NCBI GenBank assembly: GCA_030634505.1
Contig: DAOWAQ010000006.1
Location: 1-20,288 of the forward strand
Source of the DNA: Calditrichia bacterium
GTDB lineage: Bacteria > Calditrichota > Calditrichia > JAJRVZ01
Length of the DNA stretch: 20,288 bases
Direction of reading: 5' to 3'
The position numbers and the translations under genes were made by a program. Shown here piece after piece: positions 1 through 7,748 of the stretch (positions are counted from its first letter, which is position 1; each line of letters opens with the position of its first letter). The notes below the pieces were generated by a model that was given only the letters and a program-made list of their open reading frames with translations, did not search any database and was not told where the DNA came from.

Positions 1-1117
1 AGTCGGGTTTATCTTCTTTTATCCGGTTAGGATGTTTAATTGGTATATGAGTTCCTGGTAAAAATTTGTTTTGTTTATGTGGGTTTTTATCAACAGTATA
101 ATCTAGAAAATCTGTTCTTATGCCACAGTAATTTAGCAGCGTATTTCCTTTAGCAGGTGCTCCATAACCAACAATTATTGCCTTACTATTTTTAATATTT
201 ATCAAGCATTGAAGCAACTGCCATTTCGTTAATTTGACATCCTTCGCAAAATTAGAGAATGTCTCAGGCTTAATCATACCTGAAACATTTTCTTTTGCAA
301 ATAAATCATTCACACGATCTGTTATTAATTTTGATTTATCATCCTCATGTTTAGCAAAGATTCTTAATGATCCTCCATGCGTTGGAATTTCCTCAACATC
401 GAAAAGCTTTAATCCATAAGTAGAAAACAATTTATCAACTGCATGAAAAGAAAAATAGTAGAAATGTTCATGATAAACAGTATCGAATTGATTTTGATTG
501 ATAAGTTTTAATAAATGAGGAAATTCTATTGTTATCACACCGTCTGGTTTTAAGGCGATTTTCAGACCTTTTACAAAATCTTTAAGCTCAGGATTATGTG
601 CAAGTACATTATTGCCAATAATTAAATCTGCTTGTATACATTTTTCAGATAATTTTTTTGCATAAGAAGTGTTAAAAAATTTAATATCAGTGGGAATTCC
701 TTTTTCTATTGCAACATTTGCAGTATTTGATGTGGGTTCAACTCCTAATATTGGTATATTCCGTTCTTTGAAATACTGCAACAGATAACCATCATTACTT
801 GCGATTTCCATAACAAAAGATTTCGGATTTAATTCCAATCGTTCAATAACCATATCCGCGTACTCTTCACAGTGTTCTAACCAGCTCTTAGAATAAGATG
901 AAAAATATGCATAATCCGAAGAGAAAATTTTTTCAGCTGTTTCAAATTTTTCTAATTGAACAAGAAAACAATTTGGGCAAAAATACAGATTTAATGGATA
1001 AAAGAACTCAACCTGGTTTAATTGTGATTTTGAAAGAAAAGAGTTGGATAAAGGAGAATTTCCTAATGACAAGAAATGCTCATTCAATATGGTATCACAT
1101 GCTCCGCATTGTATCAT
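1..1117 (-). CDS. Sugar C-methyltransferase, SAM-dependent (3' end outside window)
   Basis: This reading frame runs on the minus strand from an ATG at 1117 to the window edge without a stop, so the last part is missing: 372 codons are present and relatives have about 400-415. It has the three-part layout of NDP-hexose C-methyltransferases (TylCIII/NovU type). There is an N-terminal zinc-binding segment with CxxC pairs at C4/C7 and C47/C50. The SAM-binding core has the motif E-I-A-S-N-D-G at 104-110 and the hallmark Y-H-E-H at 215-218. The C-terminal Rossmann-like part carries G-Y-G-A-P-A-K-G at 317-324. The family transfers a methyl group to a ring carbon (usually C-3) of a nucleotide-linked 4-keto-6-deoxy sugar. 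The ATG lies one base after the stop of rfbG, so it is translationally linked to it; the substrate is probably CDP-4-keto-6-deoxyglucose (inferred from context). Confidence 0.9.
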   Translation of the reverse strand, partial: MIQCGACDTILNEHFLSLGNSPLSNSFLSKSQLNQVEFFYPLNLYFCPNCFLVQLEKFETAEKIFSSDYAYFSSYSKSWLEHCEEYADMVIERLELNPKSFVMEIASNDGYLLQYFKERNIPILGVEPTSNTANVAIEKGIPTDIKFFNTSYAKKLSEKCIQADLIIGNNVLAHNPELKDFVKGLKIALKPDGVITIEFPHLLKLINQNQFDTVYHEHFYYFSFHAVDKLFSTYGLKLFDVEEIPTHGGSLRIFAKHEDDKSKLITDRVNDLFAKENVSGMIKPETFSNFAKDVKLTKWQLLQCLINIKNSKAIIVGYGAPAKGNTLLNYCGIRTDFLDYTVDKNPHKQNKFLPGTHIPIKHPNRIKEDKPD

Positions 1118-1118
1118 A

Positions 1119-2207
1119 TTATTTACTACCAGACTGAAATCTTAAGTTCATGTATTTTTTAATGTGGTTTATTCTTTGGGTAAATACTTCTTCACTTATC
1201 AAATCATTAACTTTATACTCTTCAATAGAGAACTTTATACTATTTTTAAAATCCAAAACCGGTACCCAGTTTAACAAATTAACAGCTTTCGAAATATCAA
1301 GATGCAAGAAACTCTCTTCAGGATTTGTATCAACTTCTTTTTTAAGAATGTACTCACCACTTCCCCATTGTTTTATGGTTTCATTAACTAACTGTTTTAC
1401 AGTAACAAAATTCTTTGTGGATGGGCCGAAATTCCATGCTCCAGAATATTTTTTACCCTCCATATACAGCTTTGCACCTAATGTAAGATATCCGCAGAGC
1501 GGATCTAAAACATGCTGCCAGGGACGTACAGAGTTAGGATTTCGTATAATAATCGGTTCATTATTATTTAATGCCCGGATACAATCTGGTAAAATTCGAT
1601 TTGGTGACCAATCCCCGCCACCAATCACATTCCCTGCTCTAACTGAAGCAATATTAGTTGTATCTTCTTTTGAAAAGAAAGATACTTGATAAGAAGATGT
1701 AATAATTTCTGATGCACTTTTTGATGCACTATAGGGATCTTTTCCTCCCATGGGATCAATTTCACGATATCCATAAATCCATTCCTGATTTTCATAGCAT
1801 TTATCGCTCGTTACATTTATAGCAACTTTTACTGACGAGGTTTGTCTTATTGCTTCGAAAAGATTTACTGTTCCCATAACATTCGTACTATATGTATAAA
1901 TAGGATCATTATATGATTCTAGTACGATCGCTTGAGCAGCCAGGTGAAAAACTATATCTGGTTTATATTTGGAAAAAACATTGTGTAATTTTTGATAATC
2001 TCGGATATCGTTATCGATGTAAGTAATTTTTTTTGCCAATCCACTTATTACATAATTATCCTTTTCATTTAACGGTCTTAAAGCATAGCCTATCACATTT
2101 GCACCAACTGAAACCAGCCAGGTGCAAAGCCAGGATCCTTTAAAACCGGTGCTTCCGGTAACTAAAACCGTTTTTCCGTCATAAATATTTTCAAATATGT
2201 TTTGCAT
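1119..2207 (-). CDS. rfbG: CDP-glucose 4,6-dehydratase
   Basis: This extended short-chain dehydrogenase/reductase converts CDP-D-glucose to CDP-4-keto-6-deoxy-D-glucose using bound NAD. The protein is 362 residues, the normal length for RfbG. The NAD-binding motif G-S-T-G-F-K-G is at 18-24, the T-S-D-K segment at 133-136 and the catalytic Y-S-A-S-K at 159-163. The early T-G-S-T-G-F-K-G-S-W-L run is typical of the CDP-glucose branch rather than of dTDP-glucose dehydratase (RfbB), which carries G-x-x-G-F-I-G. Its ATG shares one base with the rfbF stop (TAATG), and the C-methyltransferase starts one base after its own stop, so the three genes form a translationally coupled CDP-sugar module. Confidence 0.95.
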   Translation of the reverse strand: MQNIFENIYDGKTVLVTGSTGFKGSWLCTWLVSVGANVIGYALRPLNEKDNYVISGLAKKITYIDNDIRDYQKLHNVFSKYKPDIVFHLAAQAIVLESYNDPIYTYSTNVMGTVNLFEAIRQTSSVKVAINVTSDKCYENQEWIYGYREIDPMGGKDPYSASKSASEIITSSYQVSFFSKEDTTNIASVRAGNVIGGGDWSPNRILPDCIRALNNNEPIIIRNPNSVRPWQHVLDPLCGYLTLGAKLYMEGKKYSGAWNFGPSTKNFVTVKQLVNETIKQWGSGEYILKKEVDTNPEESFLHLDISKAVNLLNWVPVLDFKNSIKFSIEEYKVNDLISEEVFTQRINHIKKYMNLRFQSGSK

Positions 2208-2983
2208 TAATCAAATTTCCAGAATGCTTTATTTCTATTCCACAGTTTATTTAAATAATCCATATCTCTAAGTGTATCCATGCAGGTCCAAGACCCATGA
2301 TGTTTATATACAACAAGCTGTCCGGCATGTGCAATTTCTTCTAATGGGCCAACCTCAAGATCACAATTGTCATCTGTCGATAGATAATTTAATATCTTTT
2401 TATTAAAAACAAAAAAGCCACCATTAATGTAGTTTTTACCGGACATTGGCTTCTCATTAAAAGCTTTGACAATATTTCTATTGATTATTAACTCGCCAAA
2501 ACGAGATGCTGGATTAATTCCTGTCACGGTAGCTAATTTACTATGGGAATGGTGAAATTCTAATAACGATTTGATATCAATATCAGAAACTCCATCTCCA
2601 TAGGTTAGAAAAAAGTCATCATTAGTGATATATTTTTCTACTTTTTTCAAACGGGCGCCCTTTAAGGTTTTTTGCCCGGTATCCACCAAAGTTATTCGCC
2701 AATCAACTTCTGAATTTCTTTTATGGATCTGAATACTTTCATTTTCACCCAAGCTTACAGTAACATCATTATTCATATATTCATAATTGTAAAAATACTC
2801 CCTGATCATTTCACCCTTATATCCAAGACAAAGAATAAAATCATTAAATCCATAATATGCATAATGCTTCATAATATGCCATAGAATGGGACGTTGGCCA
2901 ACATTCACCATTGGTTTAGGACGAAATTCTGTTTCCTCTCTAAGGCGTGTTCCAAGCCCACCACACAAAATTACAACTTTCAT
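2207..2983 (-). CDS. rfbF: Glucose-1-phosphate cytidylyltransferase
   Basis: The enzyme makes CDP-glucose from CTP and glucose-1-phosphate, the entry step to CDP-deoxysugars. The 258-residue length is standard. The nucleotide-binding signature G-G-L-G-T-R-L at 8-14 is followed by E-F-R-P-K-P-M at 19-25, with the conserved Lys at 23. The metal/sugar-phosphate segment Y-G-D-G-V-S-D is at 128-134. The T-E-F-R-P-K-P-M form separates it from glucose-1-phosphate thymidylyltransferases. A GAGG-type ribosome binding sequence lies about nine bases before the ATG. It follows the GT2 gene by 27 bases and overlaps rfbG by one base. Confidence 0.95.
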   Translation of the reverse strand: MKVVILCGGLGTRLREETEFRPKPMVNVGQRPILWHIMKHYAYYGFNDFILCLGYKGEMIREYFYNYEYMNNDVTVSLGENESIQIHKRNSEVDWRITLVDTGQKTLKGARLKKVEKYITNDDFFLTYGDGVSDIDIKSLLEFHHSHSKLATVTGINPASRFGELIINRNIVKAFNEKPMSGKNYINGGFFVFNKKILNYLSTDDNCDLEVGPLEEIAHAGQLVVYKHHGSWTCMDTLRDMDYLNKLWNRNKAFWKFD

Positions 2984-3010
2984 AATAATAACCTCAGCAA
3001 AATGTTTTTC

Positions 3011-3889
3011 CTATCTTACAATAAAATTCAAAATATCATCTAACATGTGTTTTATATATCTCACTATAACAGCAGGGATTGAAGAGAATGTTAAACTTAA
3101 TTTTCTTGAAAATGATAAAGAGCTTTGCCAAATAACTATAGCAATTTCAATTGGAATTCTCCAGTAAGAAAAATATCTTTTTGAATTTTTGTTGGCATAG
3201 AGTACTCTTTTATATCGGCTTCTTTGTTGTTTCCTGTTTTCATCCTCTCTAAATTCTCTTCTATACCAAATTGCCTCTTGTACAAATGCAAAATCTCCCA
3301 GCAAAGCGAGTTCGGCTAACAGAATAGCGCCCGAAGCAGTTATCTGTTTAAGTCCCCTGGTTTGTTTTAAAATACTAGATCTCATAAGACCATAAATTGC
3401 ATGTTGATTTGCCCACAAAATTTGATTAAAGCGACAAATAACATTTTGACCTCTTGTGTCAACAAATCCAGAGAATGTGTTTAAAACATTATCATTCTGA
3501 TCTATCCAAATTGTCCTGGGATAAATCGAAACAACATTAAGATTTGATTCCAAAACTTTTACGGATTCTGAAATATAACAATGACTTAATAAATCATGAG
3601 AACCCGCCCACATAAAAAATTCTCCAGAAGCAACTTCTAAAACACGGCTAAAGTTAAGGATACTGCCAATATTTTTGTCATTCCGATAATATTTTAGAAT
3701 TTCCGGATACAATTTTCTATATTTTTCTGTTATTTTTCCTGTGTTATCCGTTGAGGCATTGTCAGAAATTATAATTTCAAAGTTCGGATAATCTTGTTTA
3801 AATAAAGATTCTAGAGTCTGGTCTAAATATTTATCTTCATTAAATACAGGAATTCCAACACTTACAAGGGGATAATCTGCCTTATTCAT
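3011..3889 (-). CDS. Family 2 (GT-A fold) glycosyltransferase
   Basis: This 292-residue protein probably transfers one sugar from a nucleotide donor to a growing surface glycan at the cytoplasmic face. The N-terminal half is a GT-A domain: V-S-V-G-I-P-V-F-N-E at 9-18, then I-S-D-N-A-S-T-D-N-T at 41-50. The metal-binding D-x-D region is replaced by W-A-G-S-H-D at 94-99, so a single acidic residue remains; this form occurs in some GT2 subfamilies. The C-terminus is basic with amphipathic helices that could sit on the membrane; no clear transmembrane segment is seen. Its ATG overlaps the stop of the upstream regulator gene by four bases (ATGA). Donor, acceptor and linkage cannot be read from the sequence. 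Confidence 0.85.
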   Translation of the reverse strand: MNKADYPLVSVGIPVFNEDKYLDQTLESLFKQDYPNFEIIISDNASTDNTGKITEKYRKLYPEILKYYRNDKNIGSILNFSRVLEVASGEFFMWAGSHDLLSHCYISESVKVLESNLNVVSIYPRTIWIDQNDNVLNTFSGFVDTRGQNVICRFNQILWANQHAIYGLMRSSILKQTRGLKQITASGAILLAELALLGDFAFVQEAIWYRREFREDENRKQQRSRYKRVLYANKNSKRYFSYWRIPIEIAIVIWQSSLSFSRKLSLTFSSIPAVIVRYIKHMLDDILNFIVR

Positions 3890-4428
3890 TTTTTTCTCGC
3901 TTCAAACAGTTGTAAACATTGTTCTTCAGAAAAATGCGGTATAAGTTTCTTATATTCAGCAGGTGAAAGGTTTAAAACTGAAATCTTTCGATTGATCAGA
4001 CTTTCGGTTTTGTTCTTAACCCTTTCCAATTCTGAAACACTTATATTCTTACCAACAATTACAAGATCAATTATCCCACTATCTCTACCATTAGCAAAAT
4101 CTCCCCTAATGAATGCCAGTTCAATGGTGCCTAATTTTTTTATTATATTATTCAAAACCTGATCTATGCCGGCGGATTTTAGAACGATACTACGAATATC
4201 TTCAAATAATGGGTGTTTAATATTGGCCCGATAAATCTTATTTCTTCCCTCGTGATTTGCACTTAGTACTTGTGCTTGGTGTAATTTATTTAACTCTAAC
4301 CGAATACCGTTTGTGGACTCTCCAAACTCAGTTGCAAGCTGTCGCAAATATCCTTTCATCTTAGGATTAAGGAAGAACTTCATCAAAAGTTTTATACGGG
4401 TGTCAGATGTAATAATAGACTTTAACAT
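3886..4428 (-). CDS. Winged-helix protein with degenerate nucleotidyltransferase domain
   Basis: This is a small two-domain protein of 180 residues from the chosen ATG at 4428. That start reads M-L-K-S-I-I-T-S-D-T-R, which fits my recollection of how related proteins begin; an ATG at 4467 would add 13 residues, and neither has a clear SD. Residues 1-75 form an ArsR/MarR-like winged helix-turn-helix (recognition region L-A-T-E-F-G-E-S-T-N-G-I-R). Residues 95-180 resemble a MNT-type nucleotidyltransferase: G-D-F-A-N-G-R-D-S-G-I-I-D-L-V-I-V-G stands where active enzymes have G-S-x-A-x-G-x-x-S-D-I-D-L. The GS is GD and the first metal Asp is Ile, so catalysis is doubtful. Its position inside a polysaccharide operon, overlapping the GT2 gene by four bases, suggests a local regulator or sensor of the pathway. 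Confidence 0.75.
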   Translation of the reverse strand: MLKSIITSDTRIKLLMKFFLNPKMKGYLRQLATEFGESTNGIRLELNKLHQAQVLSANHEGRNKIYRANIKHPLFEDIRSIVLKSAGIDQVLNNIIKKLGTIELAFIRGDFANGRDSGIIDLVIVGKNISVSELERVKNKTESLINRKISVLNLSPAEYKKLIPHFSEEQCLQLFEARKK

Positions 4429-4434
4429 TATGTT

Positions 4435-4451
4435 GAGCAATTTTTTTGCTC
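4435..4451. repeat. 17-bp inverted repeat beside the regulator start
   Basis: A perfect inverted repeat (GAGCAA, five T, TTGCTC on the plus strand) lies 6 bases upstream of the preferred ATG at 4428. In the operon mRNA it would form a 6-bp hairpin with an A-rich loop just before that start. If translation instead began at 4467, it would lie inside codons 6-11. It could be an operator for the encoded winged-helix protein or a translational hairpin; chance is not excluded in AT-rich DNA. Confidence 0.4.
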
Positions 4452-4499
4452 GAAATGTAAGCACCATTTATTAAAGAATCAAGAAAATTCTATAAATTT

Positions 4500-5381
4500 T
4501 TATTTTTGCTTCAATTGAAATTTGTAGTATTCCGAAAGAGATAATAATTCTAAAAGATTTTCATCAATCTGAAGTTTAATAGATTTTATTTTTTTAACAT
4601 TTCCTTTATTTAGAGGAGTTTTAACCAGCGATTCGATCTTAGTGGGTGACATGGGGGGCAAATCAAGAAAACTGAACATGTTTTTAGTGGTTTCCAATTT
4701 ATTAAACAAATCTTCAGCAAATACTGTGATTACTCGATCTGATGTAATCTCTTTTTTAAAACCTTCAATAAATTGATTGGTTTCATTCCATAGCCATGCA
4801 ATTTTTTCTGTTTGTGAATAGTTACTCCAGGTTTTCATGTCATCAAAATTGGTTATATGACCTTCGTCATGTGGGTTCTTTCCAGTGTACCAATTCCTCG
4901 CAATGCCGCTTTTGATAAAATTTATAGGATTCCTAATCAAATGAATGAATTTTGCTTTTGGGTATATTTTTTCTAACTGATATGCAAAAAAGGTGATTCT
5001 GTTATTGGTTTCTACGAAAATTTTATTTAACAAAAAAGAATTTCTAATCTGATCATATCTTGCAGCGTCAATTATATATTTCAATTCATTTGATAAAGTT
5101 TTAAAGTTCTCATAAGCAAATTTTGAATAGTATACTAATTCAGGGGTTGGAGCATGATGAACATCAACATTAGATTGCTGTTCAAAAATTTTGGTAAGCA
5201 ATGCGGTTCCGCAACGCCCGGTTGATAGTACAAAACAAGGTTTAGCTTTTTCATGTACAATTTTGTGTAAATGTTTGTAATCATATTCTTGTTGCGTGTT
5301 GACTTTGCGTTTTTCAAACTCATTTTTAATATAGTGGATATTTGAATAAAAAAGTCCCTTAATAAATTGATCAATTTTCAT
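4500..5381 (-). CDS. Sulfotransferase family protein (PAPS-dependent)
   Basis: This 293-residue protein is predicted to move a sulfuryl group from PAPS onto a hydroxyl or amino group of a carbohydrate or lipid. The 5'-phosphosulfate-binding loop is seen as L-S-T-G-R-C-G-T at 52-59. The 3'-phosphate-binding segment is H-L-I-R-N-P at 147-152 followed by S158-G159, an R-x7-S spacing typical of the family. There is no signal peptide, so it should act in the cytoplasm before export. An AGGAAG ribosome site sits six bases before the ATG. It lies between the deacetylase/C5-epimerase genes and the regulator, which points to sulfation of the same glycan. The acceptor is unknown, and no PAPS-synthesis genes are in view. 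Confidence 0.85.
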   Translation of the reverse strand: MKIDQFIKGLFYSNIHYIKNEFEKRKVNTQQEYDYKHLHKIVHEKAKPCFVLSTGRCGTALLTKIFEQQSNVDVHHAPTPELVYYSKFAYENFKTLSNELKYIIDAARYDQIRNSFLLNKIFVETNNRITFFAYQLEKIYPKAKFIHLIRNPINFIKSGIARNWYTGKNPHDEGHITNFDDMKTWSNYSQTEKIAWLWNETNQFIEGFKKEITSDRVITVFAEDLFNKLETTKNMFSFLDLPPMSPTKIESLVKTPLNKGNVKKIKSIKLQIDENLLELLSLSEYYKFQLKQK

Positions 5382-5428
5382 TTGTACTTCCTAATATTAT
5401 CTGAACAATTACCAATCTGTATCCAGAA

Positions 5429-6754
5429 TTAATTAAAAATATTTGTTATTTTTTTACCTGTTAAAAACATTGCGTTTTCCTTTTTACAAATATTTATGAT
5501 TTCAATAAAAATATCTTTCCAGCCCGGATCTTTTACATCCGAGAGCCTGTTGTTATGCCAATTAATAGAAAACATACCGTTGTGTTTTTTAATCTCTTTT
5601 ATTAATTCTTGTGCCAAATCAATAATTTTATCTTTTGGCAAATTCATATAGCCTTTTACCCGCAAAGAAGAGTCCATAAATATTAATGGCAATTCTACAA
5701 TTGAAGTTGGTTTGTCATTTTTTAAGTCATATAAAAAATATGGCAAACAAAATGAGGATCTAAATCCCGCTGATTCAGCAAAACCAACGGTAGAATCATA
5801 AGCCAAACCTGAGTTTTCTAAAATTTCAGGCGTATTTTCAATGTCATAATTCAGATAGTGAAAACGATTACCTATTACATCTATTGGGAAGGAGGCAATT
5901 TCATTTTTTAACTTGGACTCATTATTATAAGATCTACTACTTCCATGCATTGCAATTTCAGAACCCGATTTCTGAATGTTTGAAAATACAGCAGAAAATT
6001 TTTTATCAGCAATATTATAATCGCCATTTTTTAAACCACCACTTGGCTTTGAATCGGTAATAAAATTAAAGGTAGAATTTATAGTTTGATTTTTTTCAAT
6101 CTCAAGTATTTTATCAAAATTAAACCAGGCATCGTTTTGAAAAATCTTTTTAAATACAAGTTTGAAGGGGGCAATAAAATTTCCGTTTTTTAATTGCCAA
6201 TAGCTGGCCTCTTTCCAGGCACTTTCACAATCGTCAATATCATGTGATACAAATACAACAAAATCTTTATTTTCCCACAGATTTATTTTTAAACTCGTTC
6301 CATAAATCTTATCAATTGCATGTTTTAGAATATCAAAATAATAATTTACAACAGGTTTGTTAGTTAGGTTTAGCTGTTTTTGAATGCTGTCATCAAACCG
6401 GAATCGTCCAAATTGGTCGCGGTTTTCAATGGCATATTCCTGCCAACCGCTGAGCAAGAAAAATGCTGATGCAATAATGTCAAAATTAATAGTAGCAGTA
6501 TCCTGCTTAAAAGTTATTATTTCGTTATTCTGTGAATCAAAGAAAAATGGTATTCGTTCACCTTGCCATTCTTTCCATTTAACATCCGCTAAAGACGGCA
6601 TTGATTTTTCTTTGAAAAACTTTGTGTTTCCCTTCTTAATTTGAATTTTGGATTTATTATCAATTCCATAATTAATATCAAATTCAATGTCTGATTTATA
6701 AATCATTTTGAAAAGATCTAATATGTATTTGGATTTATTTAACATCTTTTTCAT
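5429..6754 (-). CDS. Polysaccharide deacetylase family protein, DUF7033-type N-terminus
   Basis: This 441-residue protein removes acetyl groups from a glycan or a related ester/amide, judged by family. Residues 1-160 match the N-terminal domain usually paired with this deacetylase subgroup (F-D-I-I-A-S-A-F-F-L-L-S-G-W-Q-E-Y at 91-107). The NodB-like barrel starts with S-H-D-I-D-D at 170-175 (base and metal Asp), then M-H-G-S at 269-272 (metal His), G-F-R at 330-332 near the substrate loop, and N-W-H-N-N at 398-402 with the catalytic-type His400. The classic second metal His of H-x3-H is not obvious. No signal peptide is visible, so a cytoplasmic site is likely. Its ATG overlaps the stop of the C5-epimerase gene by four bases, tying the two functions together. 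Confidence 0.8.
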   Translation of the reverse strand: MKKMLNKSKYILDLFKMIYKSDIEFDINYGIDNKSKIQIKKGNTKFFKEKSMPSLADVKWKEWQGERIPFFFDSQNNEIITFKQDTATINFDIIASAFFLLSGWQEYAIENRDQFGRFRFDDSIQKQLNLTNKPVVNYYFDILKHAIDKIYGTSLKINLWENKDFVVFVSHDIDDCESAWKEASYWQLKNGNFIAPFKLVFKKIFQNDAWFNFDKILEIEKNQTINSTFNFITDSKPSGGLKNGDYNIADKKFSAVFSNIQKSGSEIAMHGSSRSYNNESKLKNEIASFPIDVIGNRFHYLNYDIENTPEILENSGLAYDSTVGFAESAGFRSSFCLPYFLYDLKNDKPTSIVELPLIFMDSSLRVKGYMNLPKDKIIDLAQELIKEIKKHNGMFSINWHNNRLSDVKDPGWKDIFIEIINICKKENAMFLTGKKITNIFN

Positions 6755-7746
6755 ATTCTTCCGATTTTTCTTAAGGCACGATATTTAATTGTATACATTC
6801 GCAAGACATTAAACAATGTATCCTGTTTTCTAAAGTTATCTGCATACGTTTTGAAAAGTGAATTGTTAGTCAAAATATTAAGCAGATCTAGTTGTGTTAT
6901 ATGTAAACGCTGATATCCAATTGTTGCCGGATCTATCTTAGGGTACCAGTCAGCTTTACATAAATTATATCTCGACCAATATTTCATATCATACAATGGT
7001 AAAATTTTAGATAATGTATCAATCCCGTCATCAAAAATTCTTTTTGCAACTTTGTTTTCCGGAAACACTCGAATAAAATCGTAAATGCCAAACAATGAGA
7101 ACACCATACCATTTAACACCAATGTTGGAATAGTGGTTACATATTCTTCATAAAATGGGCCCCATTCCGTAAAACATGTTACCCCTCCATCAGTCATAGA
7201 TTTAGTAAATGGGATTAGTGCTTTTTCGGCTAGGTCAGCATATTTTTTATCATTAGTAATTTGATATCCTCGTAATAATATTGACAATCCCCTGCTCTGT
7301 GAAAAGGCAGACTGCCATGGACCGGGATATTTGTATTGGGGTAATGGAACATGAGTAATCCACAAAGCTCCAAGTTCATTTGTTGTTTCAACATTGTTAT
7401 AAAACCAATCAACAAATTTTAAAAATCGGAGTTTATCACTTTCCTTTTTTGTATTTAAATATGTATGAAAAACTGACAATCCCATCTGTCCAATTGATAT
7501 TGGAAAATACACAAATTTTTTCTCAGCAACATCAATATATGTGCTATTTAAAGGAATTCCATTTTCATCAAATTTTTTTATAAGATTTTGATCTTTTCCC
7601 GATGCAATTCTATCTTCTTTAAAAACGAAATAATATTCTCCCAATTTTTGAGAATGCAAATCATTTGTAATATTATAACTCCAATTTCGCCTTTTCAAAT
7701 CGGTCTGGAATTTTCCAAACATAAACAATAGTTTTTTCAATTTCAT
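6751..7746 (-). CDS. D-glucuronyl C5-epimerase family protein (Glce-like)
   Basis: This 331-residue protein is related to the C-terminal catalytic domain of heparan sulfate/heparosan C5-epimerase, which flips D-glucuronate to L-iduronate within a polymer. Diagnostic stretches: P-W-Q-S-A-F-S-Q-S-R-G-L-S at 143-155 (family: W-x-S-x-x-x-Q-G-x-x-x-S); F-Y-E-E-Y-V-T-T at 198-205, close to the animal F-Y-E-E-Y-P-T-T; V-L-N-G-x4-L-x-G-I-Y-D at 210-223; and the late H-I-T-Q-L-D-L-L at 282-289. The tyrosines of the F-Y-E-E-Y block are present. The usual Y-D-L-R-H segment is W-S-R-Y-N-L here, a departure that could change substrate use. It has no signal peptide or membrane anchor. It starts two bases after the GT4 stop and overlaps the deacetylase by four bases. 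Confidence 0.82.
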   Translation of the reverse strand: MKLKKLLFMFGKFQTDLKRRNWSYNITNDLHSQKLGEYYFVFKEDRIASGKDQNLIKKFDENGIPLNSTYIDVAEKKFVYFPISIGQMGLSVFHTYLNTKKESDKLRFLKFVDWFYNNVETTNELGALWITHVPLPQYKYPGPWQSAFSQSRGLSILLRGYQITNDKKYADLAEKALIPFTKSMTDGGVTCFTEWGPFYEEYVTTIPTLVLNGMVFSLFGIYDFIRVFPENKVAKRIFDDGIDTLSKILPLYDMKYWSRYNLCKADWYPKIDPATIGYQRLHITQLDLLNILTNNSLFKTYADNFRKQDTLFNVLRMYTIKYRALRKIGRI

Positions 7747-7748
7747 TC

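Noticed and set aside
1150..1689. Plus-strand open frame of 179 codons
   Set aside because: It lies antisense to rfbG, which has intact catalytic motifs; no recognisable domain.
4500..7746. Complete heparosan synthesis locus
   Set aside because: No KfiA/KfiC-like heparosan synthase, UDP-glucose dehydrogenase or N-sulfotransferase-specific domain is visible, so only the modification-enzyme analogy is claimed.
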